Of a stretch of 64,000 nt of DNA, positions 1 through 11,500 are shown piece after piece (the first letter of the stretch is position 1; the number at the start of each line of letters is the position of its first letter). Made by a program: the position numbers and the translations under genes. Location of the stretch: the NCBI GenBank assembly GCA_002104905.1, contig MCFE01000255.1:1-64000 (forward strand), given 5' to 3'. The notes under the pieces are model-generated. The model was not told the origin of the DNA. It did no database searches and was given only the letters and a program-made list of their open reading frames with translations. This stretch comes from Basidiobolus meristosporus CBS 931.73. Taxonomy: Eukaryota > Basidiobolomycota > Basidiobolomycetes > Basidiobolales > Basidiobolaceae.

Positions 1-496
1 TAAATAATGATTCAGAACAAGATCTTGTGGGATACTCTGATGCTGATTGGGGACAAATTAAGAAGACTCAAGATACACAACAGAATATGACTCTCTTTAC
101 TGTAAAGGAGAAATTTCATGGAATTCAAGAAAGCAACCATCCATAGCACTTTCTACCACAGAGGCAGAGTATATGGCAGCCTGTGAGGCTACAAAAGAAG
201 CAATATGGTTAAGGAAGCTTTTTAAAGATTTAGGCTTATGTCAAAAAATGCCTATTACTTTATTTCAAGATGGTCAAGGATGTATACAATTAGGTAGAAA
301 TCTAACTTTTCATGCTAGAACCAAGCACATGGATATTAGACATCATTTCATACATGAAGCTATAGAGAATAACTTAGTTAGCTTAGCCTACTGTTCTACA
401 GATGAAATGATTGCAGATATACTTACCAAACTATTAGCCGGAGAAAAGTTTGAATATCTTAGGTCAAAATTAGGACTAGTCAGTATGAACATTTAG
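1..496 (+). mobile_element. Ty1/copia retrotransposon, decayed 3' end of pol (RNase H)
   Basis: This is the tail of a copia-type pol gene that starts outside the window. Around base 32-50 the conserved RNase H start YSDADWG can be read. From about 110 the frame gives SRKQPSIALSTTEAEYMA, the standard copia RNase H core, followed by an open stretch of 107 codons to the stop at 496 with KHMDIRHHF and ADILTK. The frame between these blocks is broken by small indels, so the element is dead. A purine-rich tract (GAGTGGGAG) just before 508 is the plus-strand primer site, which fixes the LTR start. The same family lies in the same orientation at 59,289-64,000. Confidence 0.9.
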
Positions 497-507
497 TTGA
501 GTGGGAG

Positions 508-758
508 TGTTGTACAGAATTTGTATTTCCACCTAAATATTCACCTAACTTAGTCACTTAGATCACTACCTTTAAATCCTAGAGAATACTGACCAAATTT
601 CTTGTTGGGATTTACTTAGAGTATTTTCACCAAAATATCAGGTTCCCAGAATATGAAATATCTCAGAGTTGTCCAAACAGCCCCAAACTTAGCACACATG
701 TTCTTGGGACCTTCTTAAACCTATTCTAAGTGATTGTTATACCAAGACTCTTACAACA
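508..758 (+). repeat. 3' LTR of the left copia element, internally shortened
   Basis: The LTR begins TGTTGTA directly after the polypurine tract and ends ACAACA, giving the usual TG...CA ends. It is 251 bp, against 348-349 bp for the two other copies in the window (59,289-59,636 and the inverted 60,373-60,721). Alignment by eye shows the missing block lies between two CCAAGAC motifs near the 3' end, with one motif kept, as expected for a deletion by slippage or recombination between short direct repeats. Confidence 0.85.
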
Positions 759-761
759 GAT

Positions 762-1025
762 TGCATCATCAATCAGCTGATATCTTGACAACTACCAAGT
801 GGTTTGATATATCTCAGATGACTAATCACTTGGAAAGGCTTAGCAGATCAGGTGAGGACATAATGACTACATAAAATTTGATCAGGTATGACAACTACAA
901 ATAGATTCTGACATAGGATAAGATAAACCATAACTGAGATTAGTTGTCTTTGGGTTAGGGAAAATCAGTTAGGGTGCTAGATTTTCTAACAGAGTAAAAT
1001 TGGCTAAGTTTTAGATGTTGATGCA
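762..1025. repeat. 264-bp MITE-like element, copy 1
   Basis: The element has terminal inverted repeats TGCATCATCA and TGTTGATGCA (9 of 10 match as inverted repeats). It is flanked by CAACAGAT (754-761) and TAACAGAT (1026-1033), an 8-bp target duplication with one mismatch, which fits hAT-type insertion. It has no coding capacity. A second copy of exactly the same length lies in inverse orientation at 58,411-58,674, roughly 85% identical by eye. The left target duplication overlaps the last bases of the copia LTR, so the MITE inserted at the LTR end after the LTR was in place. Confidence 0.75.
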
Positions 1026-1033
1026 TAACAGAT

Positions 1034-1260
1034 CTTCAATACTTGTCTTGGGTCACTCCAGTATGGCTATACTTCATTGTTGTTTATGAAGATGTCATCC
1101 AAAATTATCATTATTGACTTATCTAGAAAGTCTTTGAGAATGCTGTTCTTAAGTATTATGAATGTTGCATGGACAACACCTAGTAGTTTGACAATTTTGA
1201 AGAATTAGTCAATATAAGTCAAAGTCAGTAACTATCAGTTCCACAACAACCAAGCACTTT
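1034..1260 (-). mobile_element. Ty3/gypsy reverse transcriptase relic
   Basis: Read on the minus strand, about 1175 down to 1080 gives HATFIILKNSILKDFLDKS followed by IMIILDDIFI. This matches the gypsy RT block that carries ATFQ, DFLDK and the catalytic (Y)LDDI motif, with Tyr replaced by Ile. Stops and frame breaks lie on both sides, so only a fragment survives. It abuts the MITE target site on its left. Confidence 0.55.
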
Positions 1261-1730
1261 TTCTATGTATTTATATAATCAGGTACTGAACTCCTTAATT
1301 GCAACAAGAGCCCATCAATGATGCTGGTGGCACATGTGTGCAGCTATACCTGGCTGAGGGTTAGGAATTTCAGGTCTTGATTCATTAGCTTGCTTACAAA
1401 TAAATCACATTGCCAATACCCCCAGTAATAGCCAAGAAATGTAGATAGCTCCCAACTAATACCAACTCACCAAAGCAAACTCAACTGCCAATACAAATAT
1501 TGCAAGGATGATTTCCAATGGAATAATTATAAATTTATTGTTATTGTGTGATAATCTATTAGCTTGTGTATAGATGAATAGTTGCTGGAAGCAACAGAGA
1601 ATGTGTTTCGTCAGAACTATTTGGGATATCGTAATGAATAGCATAAACGAGCGGTAAAAATACAAAAGTTGCTTGTTGCTTCGATCAGATGGAGATAAGA
1701 TATAACTATGCAAGCGAAACCGCAGCATCA
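1261..1730. other. AT-rich non-coding stretch
   Basis: This separates the repeat cluster from the 3' end of the sorting nexin gene. I see no supported gene. The open frame that reads into 1456-1881 on the minus strand is mostly the 3' flank of the sorting nexin, read in another frame. Confidence 0.5.
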
Positions 1731-4214
1731 CTACTGCTGGGTGGAATTCCCGTCCGAGCGCTGCCTTTGCAAATGGACAAAGAGCTGATTTTGGGCTTCG
1801 TCTGTGGTCGCCATATATCCTTCCCAAAGGGAAATGATCTGGAATACTAGTTGAAGATAGCCATAGACCATAGAACAACATGCATCACGTACCTCCATCT
1901 GGATCGAGATGGTTGCTCTCAGGCATTTCTCAATGGCGTTCTTGAAATCGATCACCTTTTCATTATCAAAGCGAGCTAACTCCTGCTTCAAGGTGTCAGT
2001 AATGGCATCGAATTTCAGTTTTTCTCGCTCGGCCTCTTTGCTGGCCTGGGAAGGGATGTTAGTGCTAGTCAATGTGCAGTGGAAATTATTCCATACCTCT
2101 TTAGCGTCCTGTGTTGCAAGGTTGATTCGCTCCTGCGCTTGTGCTTGAGTGCGGAATTTCTCCAACTGAGCTCTTTTCTGGTTGAAGTTGGCTGCACTGC
2201 CTTGCCAACTTTGGTACGCCTTCACCCTAGCACTAAACGCTTGCTGTCAACCGGAGTTCCCAACCATCACGGTTCGCCAAGATTAACTCATGTCCTCTAT
2301 AAGTCTATCCAACAGCTATGTCTGCTTACCCTGATTGACCCGATGGTGCGCAGATATTCATTCAGCGTGTTCTCAAGCGTGAGCGTATCGTATGTTGCCT
2401 AAGCTGGATTGGTAAGTGGCCATTGCGTGCCCATACATTGCAGAAGCAACCTTTACGAACCTGTTTATTCTGCAAGTCTTTGATTTTCTTCTGTACCTCC
2501 GACAATGCCAGAAGGTTGTTAGTAAGTGGCTGATTGGGCTCAGCCTCAGCTAATGCCTCAATGCCCTGGCTGAATTCGAGATATGTGCCACCAAGATCTG
2601 AGGAGCACCAGGTTAGTGAGGTCACCAGAGTCTTAGGTCCTACATGCACACATGCCTTTTCTGTGCTTGACATAGTTCTCGAAGACTTTGGATAGTGGCT
2701 TCAGCTGTGACTCTAGCACATCGATCTGTGCTCGCTTCTTCTCAATCCACTTATCACCGAATCAGCATCTGTAGCACTCTGAGAGTTGTCGAAACATCAC
2801 CCACCTCATCCGATTCCACAAATTTCAAAAAATTAGTCGCACTCGACACCGCCTCCCCAAACACCTTCATTAGCCCTTTGCTGCCGGTATTCTTTCGTTC
2901 TTTCATCTGGCGTGATGGATGAGCGCAAAGCCATACTGCTGGTCCGAGCTACCAAGTCAACTTACCTCGCTGCCGAATCTTTCGGACTCCATAAACAGTA
3001 GAAAGTCGGGATCTTTCTTCAGCTTGGGATGCGCAGCAATCTTCTGTAGAAACGTCTCCAGTGCTATCCGACGGGTTTCAACAAACTCGTCCTGGAATCT
3101 ACCTTCATGGAGCAGAATCGCCGTTATTCATCGATTGGAAGGCACGTTAGTGCGAGGAGTACCAACTGTACACCGGTGTTACCTAGTGCGTGCTTTTCTG
3201 GCACTGGGGGGATGATGACTCCAGGATGATTATTAGCCAATTGGTTGTATAGCCATAGGAAATCTCTGTATCTCCGGGTAACTGACGATTTTCGATGATT
3301 GAGCACGCCAACTGTTACCTGCTCAGAGTTGCTAAGATCGCTGTCCAGAGGAATCGACACCACACATACGAAAGAAGAATACCTGTGCCTTGACTTTGTA
3401 GACAATATAGGAGTTGATTGGATCTCCAACTTTCTGTGGTTCACAGACCGATATGTCAAGAATAGAATCGATCTCTTTCGAATTAGCCCCGTTTGTGAGG
3501 TTTTCCTGGAAGGATGTTAGAGAAAGATGTGTACGAGTAAGTTGGCGAAACTACCTCGGGTGGATCGATGGTCGTTGCCTCTGGCGGTAGAGCCACTTCC
3601 GCGAGTGCATCTTCTGGCTCGTGCGTTAGGCTGTTGGGGCGCTGCTCTTCGTTCACTTGTTTCGTATGTTTGGGGGACTTCTCTGTTGAAGGGTTTTGTG
3701 CCCCGAGTATGTTATAGGTAGGCTCGCGAATGCTACTCTTAACATATAGATCCGAAGAAACCGGACCTCCCTTTGGATCCAACGGAGGGCTGGGGTACTG
3801 TTCTTCAGCTGGCTGCGTAGTAGCCGAGTCTGTTTGTGCGCTTGAATCAGCGAAATTCCCCTCTGACGGGGTGGAGTCGAACGATATTTTTTGGAATTCC
3901 TGAGCGTGCAGCGCGGAAGTAGGGGAATATGTTTTATTCTGGTCGTGGTAATGTTCTGTGGAGAAGTCATTGCGATTATCTGGACGCTCATTCTCCAACC
4001 CGAAATTCAAATTTGAAAAAGAAGCTTGAAGATGATCCTCTTGGTAGGGATCAATAAAGCCAGAAGGCTCGAATGAATCGTTCTCTCGATAAAGGGAAGA
4101 AGGTAGATTTGAGAACACATCGGCAAACGGGTTTACCTCTTCATATTTAACAGAAAGGCCCTCTTGCGAAGAAAGCAAATCGGAAAAGTCATCATAGAAA
4201 TAGTTTTTGCTCAT
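1731..4214 (-). CDS. VPS5: VPS5/SNX1-type sorting nexin (PX-BAR)
   Basis: This is a retromer-associated sorting nexin acting on endosomal membranes. The first exon (from ATG 4214) encodes about 220 residues of acidic disordered sequence with an NPF motif. A PX domain follows, with RRYRDFLWLYNQL and PPVPEKHALG, the VPS5/SNX1 phosphoinositide-binding signature. Then comes a coiled BAR domain with WIEKKRAQIDVLESQLK and a C-terminal helix ending at the stop at 1731. I infer about ten short introns from splice signals that keep this reading frame; one (donor near 2650) would start with GC. Vps17 lacks this close a match to PPVPEKQ, so VPS5 is preferred. The gene is head-to-head with the spastin-like gene at 4982. 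Confidence 0.9.
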
Positions 4215-4981
4215 ATCTGTGGGTTCTAGGATCTATGCGGGACAGAGGAATGGGAAATCCGTAACTCTGAAATGGAGATTGTGGAAACGCTCTGTGAACT
4301 CTAGCAAAGATAAGCTCCTTGACGGGATATCCAATTTAAACGGGTGAATGGTCAGGGCTGGGATATTGCCAGGATTTAATTGAAAAACAGCCAAGACTGC
4401 TTAGCTTCCAAAACGAGATTTGTCGTGAAATATGAGCAAATGCTCTAGTCCAATTAGATAGAAGCAGGTCAATCGGCAATAGAAAAGCACTCCATAATTG
4501 TGAGCGCAAGTGCTCCTTATTCCGGGCATTCTATTGGCTTCAGAAGGCGTAGGTCAGAATCGTATTCCACAACTGCTGATTTTATTTGCCCTTCCATAAT
4601 TTGCAATACTAATATGCAGTATTGTACGTGAATGAAGCGAGTCAGCCAGCACCACTTGCGCAATTCAGTATTGATGACAAGGTGCTTGGGCTTTCCTGGT
4701 ACTTTGAGCCTTTCTCTCCGGAAGAGGTAGGGCCTCGCCGCTACAGAACTCGAAGCATCATCCGGTTAAAATGCATAGCTAGACTTCCAGAACCACTCGG
4801 CTTATTGGGGTCTACGTTTTGTTGAGACCTGTGTTGACCACCGAGGGCAATCATTGAGAACCCATCGTGACCTCAGCTGAATTTCCTAGTCCCGTGTCTC
4901 CGTGATGGCTCCCCAGATCGGATTCTAATCCTCGCTACGAAATCTAGACCTTGAACAATTGATTGACATTTTACGGCTAGC
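4215..4981. promoter_or_regulatory. Divergent promoter region, VPS5 / spastin-like gene
   Basis: 767 bp separate two divergent start codons. No other coding sequence is supported here, so it should carry both promoters. I see no unmistakable TATA box or named motif. Confidence 0.45.
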
Positions 4982-7221
4982 ATGGATCCTATCTCATGGT
5001 ATACTAGTATCCAAGCCGCTTTATCTAACGAACTTTCGGATCTCTCGTCAATTCCTTGGAGCCTTCTGCTGCTAGTCCTGTTCTCACTCACGAGCGTACA
5101 TTTAATAAACATTCTTTTCGGCTTCTTTTCTAAAGGCACGGTCAAGCCTATAAGTGAACCGATGAATCTAGCTAAACAGAAAAAGCACTATCGAGCATCA
5201 TACCAATATTTCTCGCGTGGCCTGGATTTGGAGGGGAAGCATGATATCACGGCTGCTCTACAATGCTATCTCCAAGGCATTCACCAATTGAAATGTGGCC
5301 TGCGTATAGAATTTACCGAAGAAGAGCGGTAGGTATATACATATATATATTCCAAGCACGGAGGATTCGGAGCTCGGCTTGGATTACATTTCGGATCATA
5401 TCTTTTTGCTGTTCACTAAGCCGTGGTATACCTTCTAGGTTAGAGGCTCAAGTAATTGAAACCAAAATGCGAAAAATGTTACAAGTAGTGCAAGGTAGAA
5501 TACACGAACTCACAAAAAGTAAGCACTCTAGCCTCTTATGTCCATGCTACTGTGCAAGTATGGAGGTTGTTCTCAATAAGAGTGCTCATGGTAATCCAGA
5601 TCCCCCTAGTCAAAATACGAACTCGAACGCAAATAGACTGACGGAAACAAGCAACACTACAAACTCAGCCACGGCAGGCTCTACAAAAAGAAAGGTCGTT
5701 GCTCCAAGTGCATCTCCCTCGAATCTAACCACTCTACGCAAACCAGGTCTACCTGAAAAACTGCGACAGATGGACAAAAGCCTCGTGAACGTTATCCTCA
5801 ATGAGGTAGTCGTCGAGAACCCTGAAGTCGATTGGGAGGATATAGGTTGATGGTCAAGAGTTTCTCTATACGTGTTGAATCTGAAAGCCTAAACACCTTT
5901 TGTAAACACAGCTGGATTAAATTATGCCAAGCAGGCGCTGAAAGAAATCGTGATATTGCCTGCCCTAAGGCCTGACTTGTTCACTGGACTAAGGGCACCT
6001 GCACGAGGTATCTTTGCTCCATTCTACACCCCGCATCGTTATATGGCGATACTAATAGGTCTCTTCGTGAAGGGCTGCTCTTGTTTGGTCCTCCAGGCAC
6101 CGGAAAGACCATGTTAGCCAAAGCCGTCGCTAATGCCGGTAACCTAAGATTCTTCAGCATCAGCGCAGCCACGCTCACCTCCAAATATGTAAGTTGCACC
6201 AATCGGTGCTTTCAAATCAGATTCCAACCTCAGTACCATTCAGGTTGGCGAGTCCGAAAAGCTTGTACGGGCGTTGTTCGCCGTAGCACAGGAGCTTGCA
6301 CCTTCGGTGATATTCATAGGTATTTCGAGAAGAAAATAAGGTCGTTTTGCAAGACAAATACTCAGAACGATCCAAACAACCCAGATGAAGTCGATTCAAT
6401 CCTCAAAGAGCGGTCCGAATCAGAACACGAAGCATCCCGGAGGCTAAAGACGGAGTTTCTTTTACAGTTCGATGGAGTGTCGAATCATTCTGAAAAGCGG
6501 ATTCTCGTAATGGGTAAGTGAAGCCTGATCGTCTGTGATCCGGTTTAGCCAAAGGTATTGATGTTCGGGATTTTTAGGAGCAACAAACCGTCCTCAGGAA
6601 TTGGTAAGTTGTTATGGCATTCGATAATGCTCCGCTGTTCCTCGATCGTTCTGACTGGAGCTTACCATTGTTTAGGACGAAGCAGTGAGGAGGCGATTTG
6701 TAAGCCTCAGTTCATACGCTCCTGGCCCGGATCATGTCGTATCTAACTATGATTGTCCAGGAAAAGCGAATCTACATCCCACTACCAGACTCCGATGTCC
6801 GTCGACAGCTTCTAGACCACTTGCTTCGCGACCAAAATACATCGATAACCTCGCGAGAAATGCAAACCCTTGTGGACTTGACCGAAGGTACATATTCATA
6901 GGCCAGCTTCTCTGAGTGGCACTAATGCCTCTCCCAATACAGGATACTCCGGGAGTGACTTGACTGCATTAGGTATCAGGAGCCCATCATTCAGCAATTA
7001 TACATGCTTTTCTAACACTCTGCCAAACAGCGAAGGATGCAGCCCTGGGGCCCATTCGCAATCTGGGTGACCAGATTCTGAGTACACCGTTCGAAAAGAT
7101 TCGTCCTATCGAGATGAAGGATTTCGTCAACTCCTTGAACGTCGTAAGACCATCGGTGAATCGAACCAGCTTGAAAACTTACGAGAAGTGGAATGCAGAA
7201 TACGGAACACTGGGGAAATAA
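4982..7221 (+). CDS. SPAST: Spastin-like AAA ATPase (membrane segment, MIT, AAA)
   Basis: This is a meiotic-clade AAA ATPase, in the family that severs microtubules or disassembles ESCRT-III. The exons I infer (4982-5328, 5439-5845, 5912-6007, 6073-6188, 6244-6319, 6385-6513, 6578-6603, 6676-6699, 6761-6887, 6943-6972, 7031-7221) sum to exactly 523 codons. Residues about 22-45 are hydrophobic ([20 protein letters not shown]). Residues about 60-140 form an MIT-type helical region. The AAA module shows [16 protein letters not shown] (Walker A), IFIDEVDSIL (Walker B), [17 protein letters not shown] (sensor and arginine finger) and GYSGSDL. The hydrophobic segment plus MIT points to spastin rather than katanin or Vps4. 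The gene is divergent from VPS5. Confidence 0.88.
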
Positions 7222-7593
7222 ATCGCTGTTAGCGCCACACAAGCCAGATATCGTTGTGTTATCATTCAAATCGCCTGCACTGATCATATCCCAATAAATG
7301 CGGGTTTGCTTAAGCTTGTTTCAATGTCCATTCATTATGCTATACAGAACCCCATTGCCAGATGCTGTTTTCACATGCTAGAGGGTGGTCTAAGTCTTGG
7401 TGCAGAGATTGCAACAACAATTCGGATGGCATGATAGACTCTTAAATAAGGTTTGCGAGCAGTCAAGTTGGACCAAGCGTTCATGATATCAATCACCAAG
7501 GTGCAATGTCGATCTATTGCTCCGTTTCATTGGTATGTGCATGATGCAATGGTAGATAAATGAACTGGCCCACAATCAACCACCTGCTTGCAG
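7222..7593. other. Intergenic, upstream of small GPI-type gene
   Basis: No gene is supported here. The stretch holds the 3' flank of the spastin-like gene and the upstream region of the gene at 7665. Confidence 0.5.
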
Positions 7594-7601
7594 TATATAT
7601 A
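7594..7601 (+). promoter_or_regulatory. TATA box of the gene at 7665
   Basis: TATATATA lies 64-71 bp before the ATG at 7665. That leaves room for a start site about 30 bp downstream and a short 5' leader, and it is the clearest core promoter element in the window. Confidence 0.6.
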
Positions 7602-7664
7602 GTCGGGCCCGAATGGGTTCACAGCATTCACTTACGAACAGCAATCCATTCGCCTTTCTTCAAC

Positions 7665-8141
7665 ATGATGAAATTTGTGTGCATCCTCTTGATCAGCATC
7701 ATGCTTGTTGAGGCCCAGCAGAGTAAGTATCGACAGGTTACATTCCGGCTCACCTGACTTAACACCGATCTTCATGTAGCCCCTACTGTTAAGCCTACTA
7801 CCAAGCCTACTGTGGCCATTCCTCAACACCGGGTCACCGCTGTTCGTCAAGTTCGACCACAACCAACTGTCTTTGTTACTGTTGTCCGAAGCAAGGCCGT
7901 CCTACTTCCGGGAGCAGCTCCCACTGCCAGGAGAAGATTCGCTATCAAGCACGCTGGAGAGCCCAAGCCCAAGCCGACCAAGAAAGCCAGCACCAGTACA
8001 TCCACCAGCACGTCCACTACTTCCAGTACCTCGGCTACTTCGTCCCCCAAGAGCACACCCAAGGCAAGCCATGGAGTCGTTACTGCCAGCAACCCGTTAA
8101 CGCTCTACATTGTTGTGTTACTGGGCTATCTTTTCCAATAG
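7665..8141 (+). CDS. Small secreted Ser/Thr-rich GPI-type surface protein
   Basis: Two exons (7665-7722, 7780-8141) give 139 residues. The N-terminus MMKFVCILLISIMLVEAQQ is a signal peptide. The middle is basic and Pro/Val-rich, then a Lys/Pro stretch leads into a low-complexity Ser/Thr run (about residues 86-110) typical of O-mannosylated fungal wall proteins. The C-terminus has small residues (ASN) followed by the hydrophobic LTLYIVVLLGYLFQ ending at the stop, as in GPI-anchor signals. No catalytic domain is visible. A TATA box lies just upstream. The role is inferred only as a cell-wall or cell-surface protein. Confidence 0.75.
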
Positions 8142-8599
8142 CCTTCCCTGCATAGCTCCGAAAGTATCAGAATTCACGTGTGGTCTCGAGCACCCGAAAA
8201 ATCAGAATAGTAACATTCATTTTATCAAAGTTATCTATCATTTATCGACTCTATGTACTATCAATATTTCTTGGAATAATCACCTTCTGCTGCCTGATCA
8301 TGAATAAAATGTGATATGGAAGAAGGAATCCGAGCTCCAGTAAAATTTCAATGTCGCTTGTCCTGCATACCTCTTTGGGTATCGCTTTTACGGTGACTCT
8401 TTATCCTGTAATGGGCTAGATGCTGATGAAAGTCTTGTGGGTTGATTGCAAGCTAATTGGATTCATTAACAGGTATTTACATGAGTTACATGAATGAGCA
8501 AACTCACTCAAATACATACATTTAACTATACATAACATATGTTGATGCAGCAGTGAACAGAATCAGGTTACTTTGGCGTCTTTGGAGTAGCAGAGATAT
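8142..8599. other. Convergent 3' intergenic region
   Basis: AT-rich spacer between the 3' ends of the GPI-type gene (+) and the virilizer gene (-). A polyadenylation-like AATAAA lies near 8303. No gene is supported. Confidence 0.5.
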
Positions 8600-11500
8600 T
8601 CACATCATTCTCCCGGCGCCGTTTGGCTTTTGATTTGGCCCCTTTCTGAATCTATGATTTCCTGGCTCCATGTGAAGAGGATTCATAGGAAACCTAGGCC
8701 TAGGCTGTTGACTTGGATCGAAGAATTGATTTGGGGCACTCGGGAAGAAAGGCCGTTCATACGGATAGCCTTGGTTCGGCGGTACGCCTGGGTAGAAATG
8801 AGGGTTGTAGTATGGAGGGGGCACCCCACCTGGAGGATGACCATTTGGAAATCGCTGAAAAGTCCCGCGCGGTCCCATCATTGGGGCTGTTGTCAGGGGG
8901 TCAGGGTAGCCTGGTCTAGGGCGGTATTGATGCCCCTCTACAGGCCAGTTATTCAGACCAACAGCACCTGGTCGTGGATTGACTGGGCTCATGCAACCCC
9001 GTGAGTTTGGATGCATACCTGTCTCCACCGGCCTGAAAGCTGGATGCTCGTACGGGTGCGCATTGCGCAAGTTATCTGGCGGCTGATTCGACATCGCAGG
9101 AGGATTCGGTACACCAAAAGACTCTGGATGAGAAGCTTTTTGTACAAACTCATCCACATGTACAGAAGGCAAACGAGCGGCGTTTGATTTTCGCACACCA
9201 TAGGCATATCGAAACTCGTTGTTTTGGTACGCTTTCCCTCCCCCCAGATTCTTTCGATGAGGCTCCTCTCGAGCTAATGTACTCACGTGGTGGGGCTCGA
9301 ACGGAATGATCACAGGGTCCCCTTCCTCATCACTTTCCTCTTTATAAACCTTCACCCGCTTTCGCGATGAAAATCCAGGGAACATTCTATGGCCGTACGC
9401 TTTGAAGTCCTGCACCTCCTCCGAGAAATAGAACATCTCCTCATAATCATCATGATTGATAAATTCCTCGCATACTAAAAAAATCATAAGATTATTTCCT
9501 TGGCCATTGAGGCGGCCACATAAAGAAAACATTACCTGATGAATTAACGGAGTCTCGTGATTGTAGTAGATCATCAAGAGAGCGTTTACGAGTTTGGAAG
9601 ATCCTTTCTAAATCAACAAAACATGCCTCAATTCCGTCAAATTGCTCGTCAAACCTGTACTGACCGGAGCTGCTCTCTTGCTGTAACAATCGAGCTACTT
9701 CCATAAGCCAGCCAAGGGATTTACGCAATGGTGGTGTGTCACTTCCATTCTCCCCCCCGCGCTCCAGGATCTCTTCACAAGTCTGTGCCAACTCAATACA
9801 CGCGTTGAATGGACCCAGCAGATTCGCAAACAGTGTGATCTTGATATCTTCATTTGCTTGGCTGGGGATGGCATGGTCGTTCCATTGATCATACAGTCGT
9901 TTGGAAACGCCAAGAATCTGGGTCAACTTCGCCAGGATAGAGGGCTGTTGCTTACCTTGTGCCAGTGCGTTTAAGGTTTCAGTGGTGATTGTGTTGATCG
10001 CATAACAGAAATCAGGATTGCTCAAAATGGTAAGTGTCCCAATGACTGAACTGGATATATCCGAAAGGATGGCCAAAGCTCTTGTCGGCAAGCCAAGATG
10101 GCTTTCGTTTTGAATCCAGCCTAGAATATTGGAGATTATCTCCGACAGTTGGGTGGATTGCAAGTCAAACTCCATCTTGTTCTGTGACTGGATTTGCTTG
10201 GCATTATCTGGGTTTACTCGTCGATCCGATAACTCCCAACGGCTCGAGAGCAGTTGAATAACCTCGATGGCCAAATCACTGACGATATGGCCGGCTCCAA
10301 ATAACTCCGCAATATCAAAGAACATGCCCAAGCTTTGGCTTGATCCGTCTTTTGTATTACATTCAAAGATCCCCAATAGGTAGAAATGTCCCGAAGGCAT
10401 GTTTACCAGTGACAAAAGAAGACACAGCAAACGCGCGATACGAGATGCCAAGAATTGCTCCTCAAATGAGGTCTGTTGCCATAAGCATGAGTTGCCACTC
10501 TCTAGTGATGCTGGAGGGCTGGGATTCCTGTCTCCATCTGTGGGCTTGCGCTCGGTGGAGTGGAGCACGTGACTGACTGCCTCCAACTCTTCATAGAGCT
10601 GATCTATCAACAATTTGATGATGCCTCTGGCGATGCCCAGATCACCGATATCAAGGTCCACCATCTGGGCGATCAGCAGGCGTAACGAGATGTGCATTTC
10701 TTTGCAAGAAGTAAACATCACTGTACGGATGCACTCCTCGATATCATCTTTAAGTGGAAGAAGCTGCTTCGTCCAATACATTCGTAAGCATTTGCCACTG
10801 TAGCTCAGGTTTGGGGCACTTCTCTGCAAGAGAGAAGTCCAATGATTCATGGCCGATATTTCTGACTGAATCTGGTTGTCTACAAGCGGAAGCGGAAGTA
10901 GATTGCTGAGAAGCCGAATTCCACTCAAGAAGTGCTGAGGTGCGTCATGGAGTCCGTCTAGTAGATATTGCACTATTTTGTTCCCTATCAGATCTGTAGG
11001 GATCTTGCATTGGAAACGATACTGCTCCTCGCCTGCGCCCTCATAGTAATCCTCGGAGACCTGGTCAGGGATGATAACGTTGGCCATGTCAAAAAACTTA
11101 TAAATGACCTCGAGATTGTTTCTTAGCAAAAGATGGCTATGTGAATGAAAGAACCTCCGATTACTAGTACTCCTCTGAACCTTAGGTCTAAGGTTGTGTA
11201 TATTTAGTTGATCGAGCGTATAAAACAACTTGAGGATCTGTTTAAAGCATTTGTTCAACAAGTGATCATCTCTGGTGATATCCAAGTTAATGTCCTCTGG
11301 CGCTTTCTGACCAGGCTCTGTCAGTGTTACAGAGACAATCAGGCCATCGCCACTATGGTAAACTATATTGAATATCAGCTCCAAGGTGAGCAGTGACAAC
11401 GCCAGCCACCTCTTCTTCTTCTTGATGCTTTTGACGCTTTTACTTCTGTGACTCTCCCTCTTCGTTTTCAAGCCTTCATCGTCCCCCGATGTGTCGGAAT

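Noticed and set aside
5519..5558. Possible 40-nt intron (GTAAG...CAAG) in the spastin-like gene
   Set aside because: Splicing it breaks the frame; leaving it in gives exactly 523 codons over all exons.
6008..6072. GTATCTTTGC donor in the spastin-like gene as a U12 intron
   Set aside because: One mismatch in the core and no TTCCTTRAC-like branch site near the acceptor; treated as an ordinary intron.
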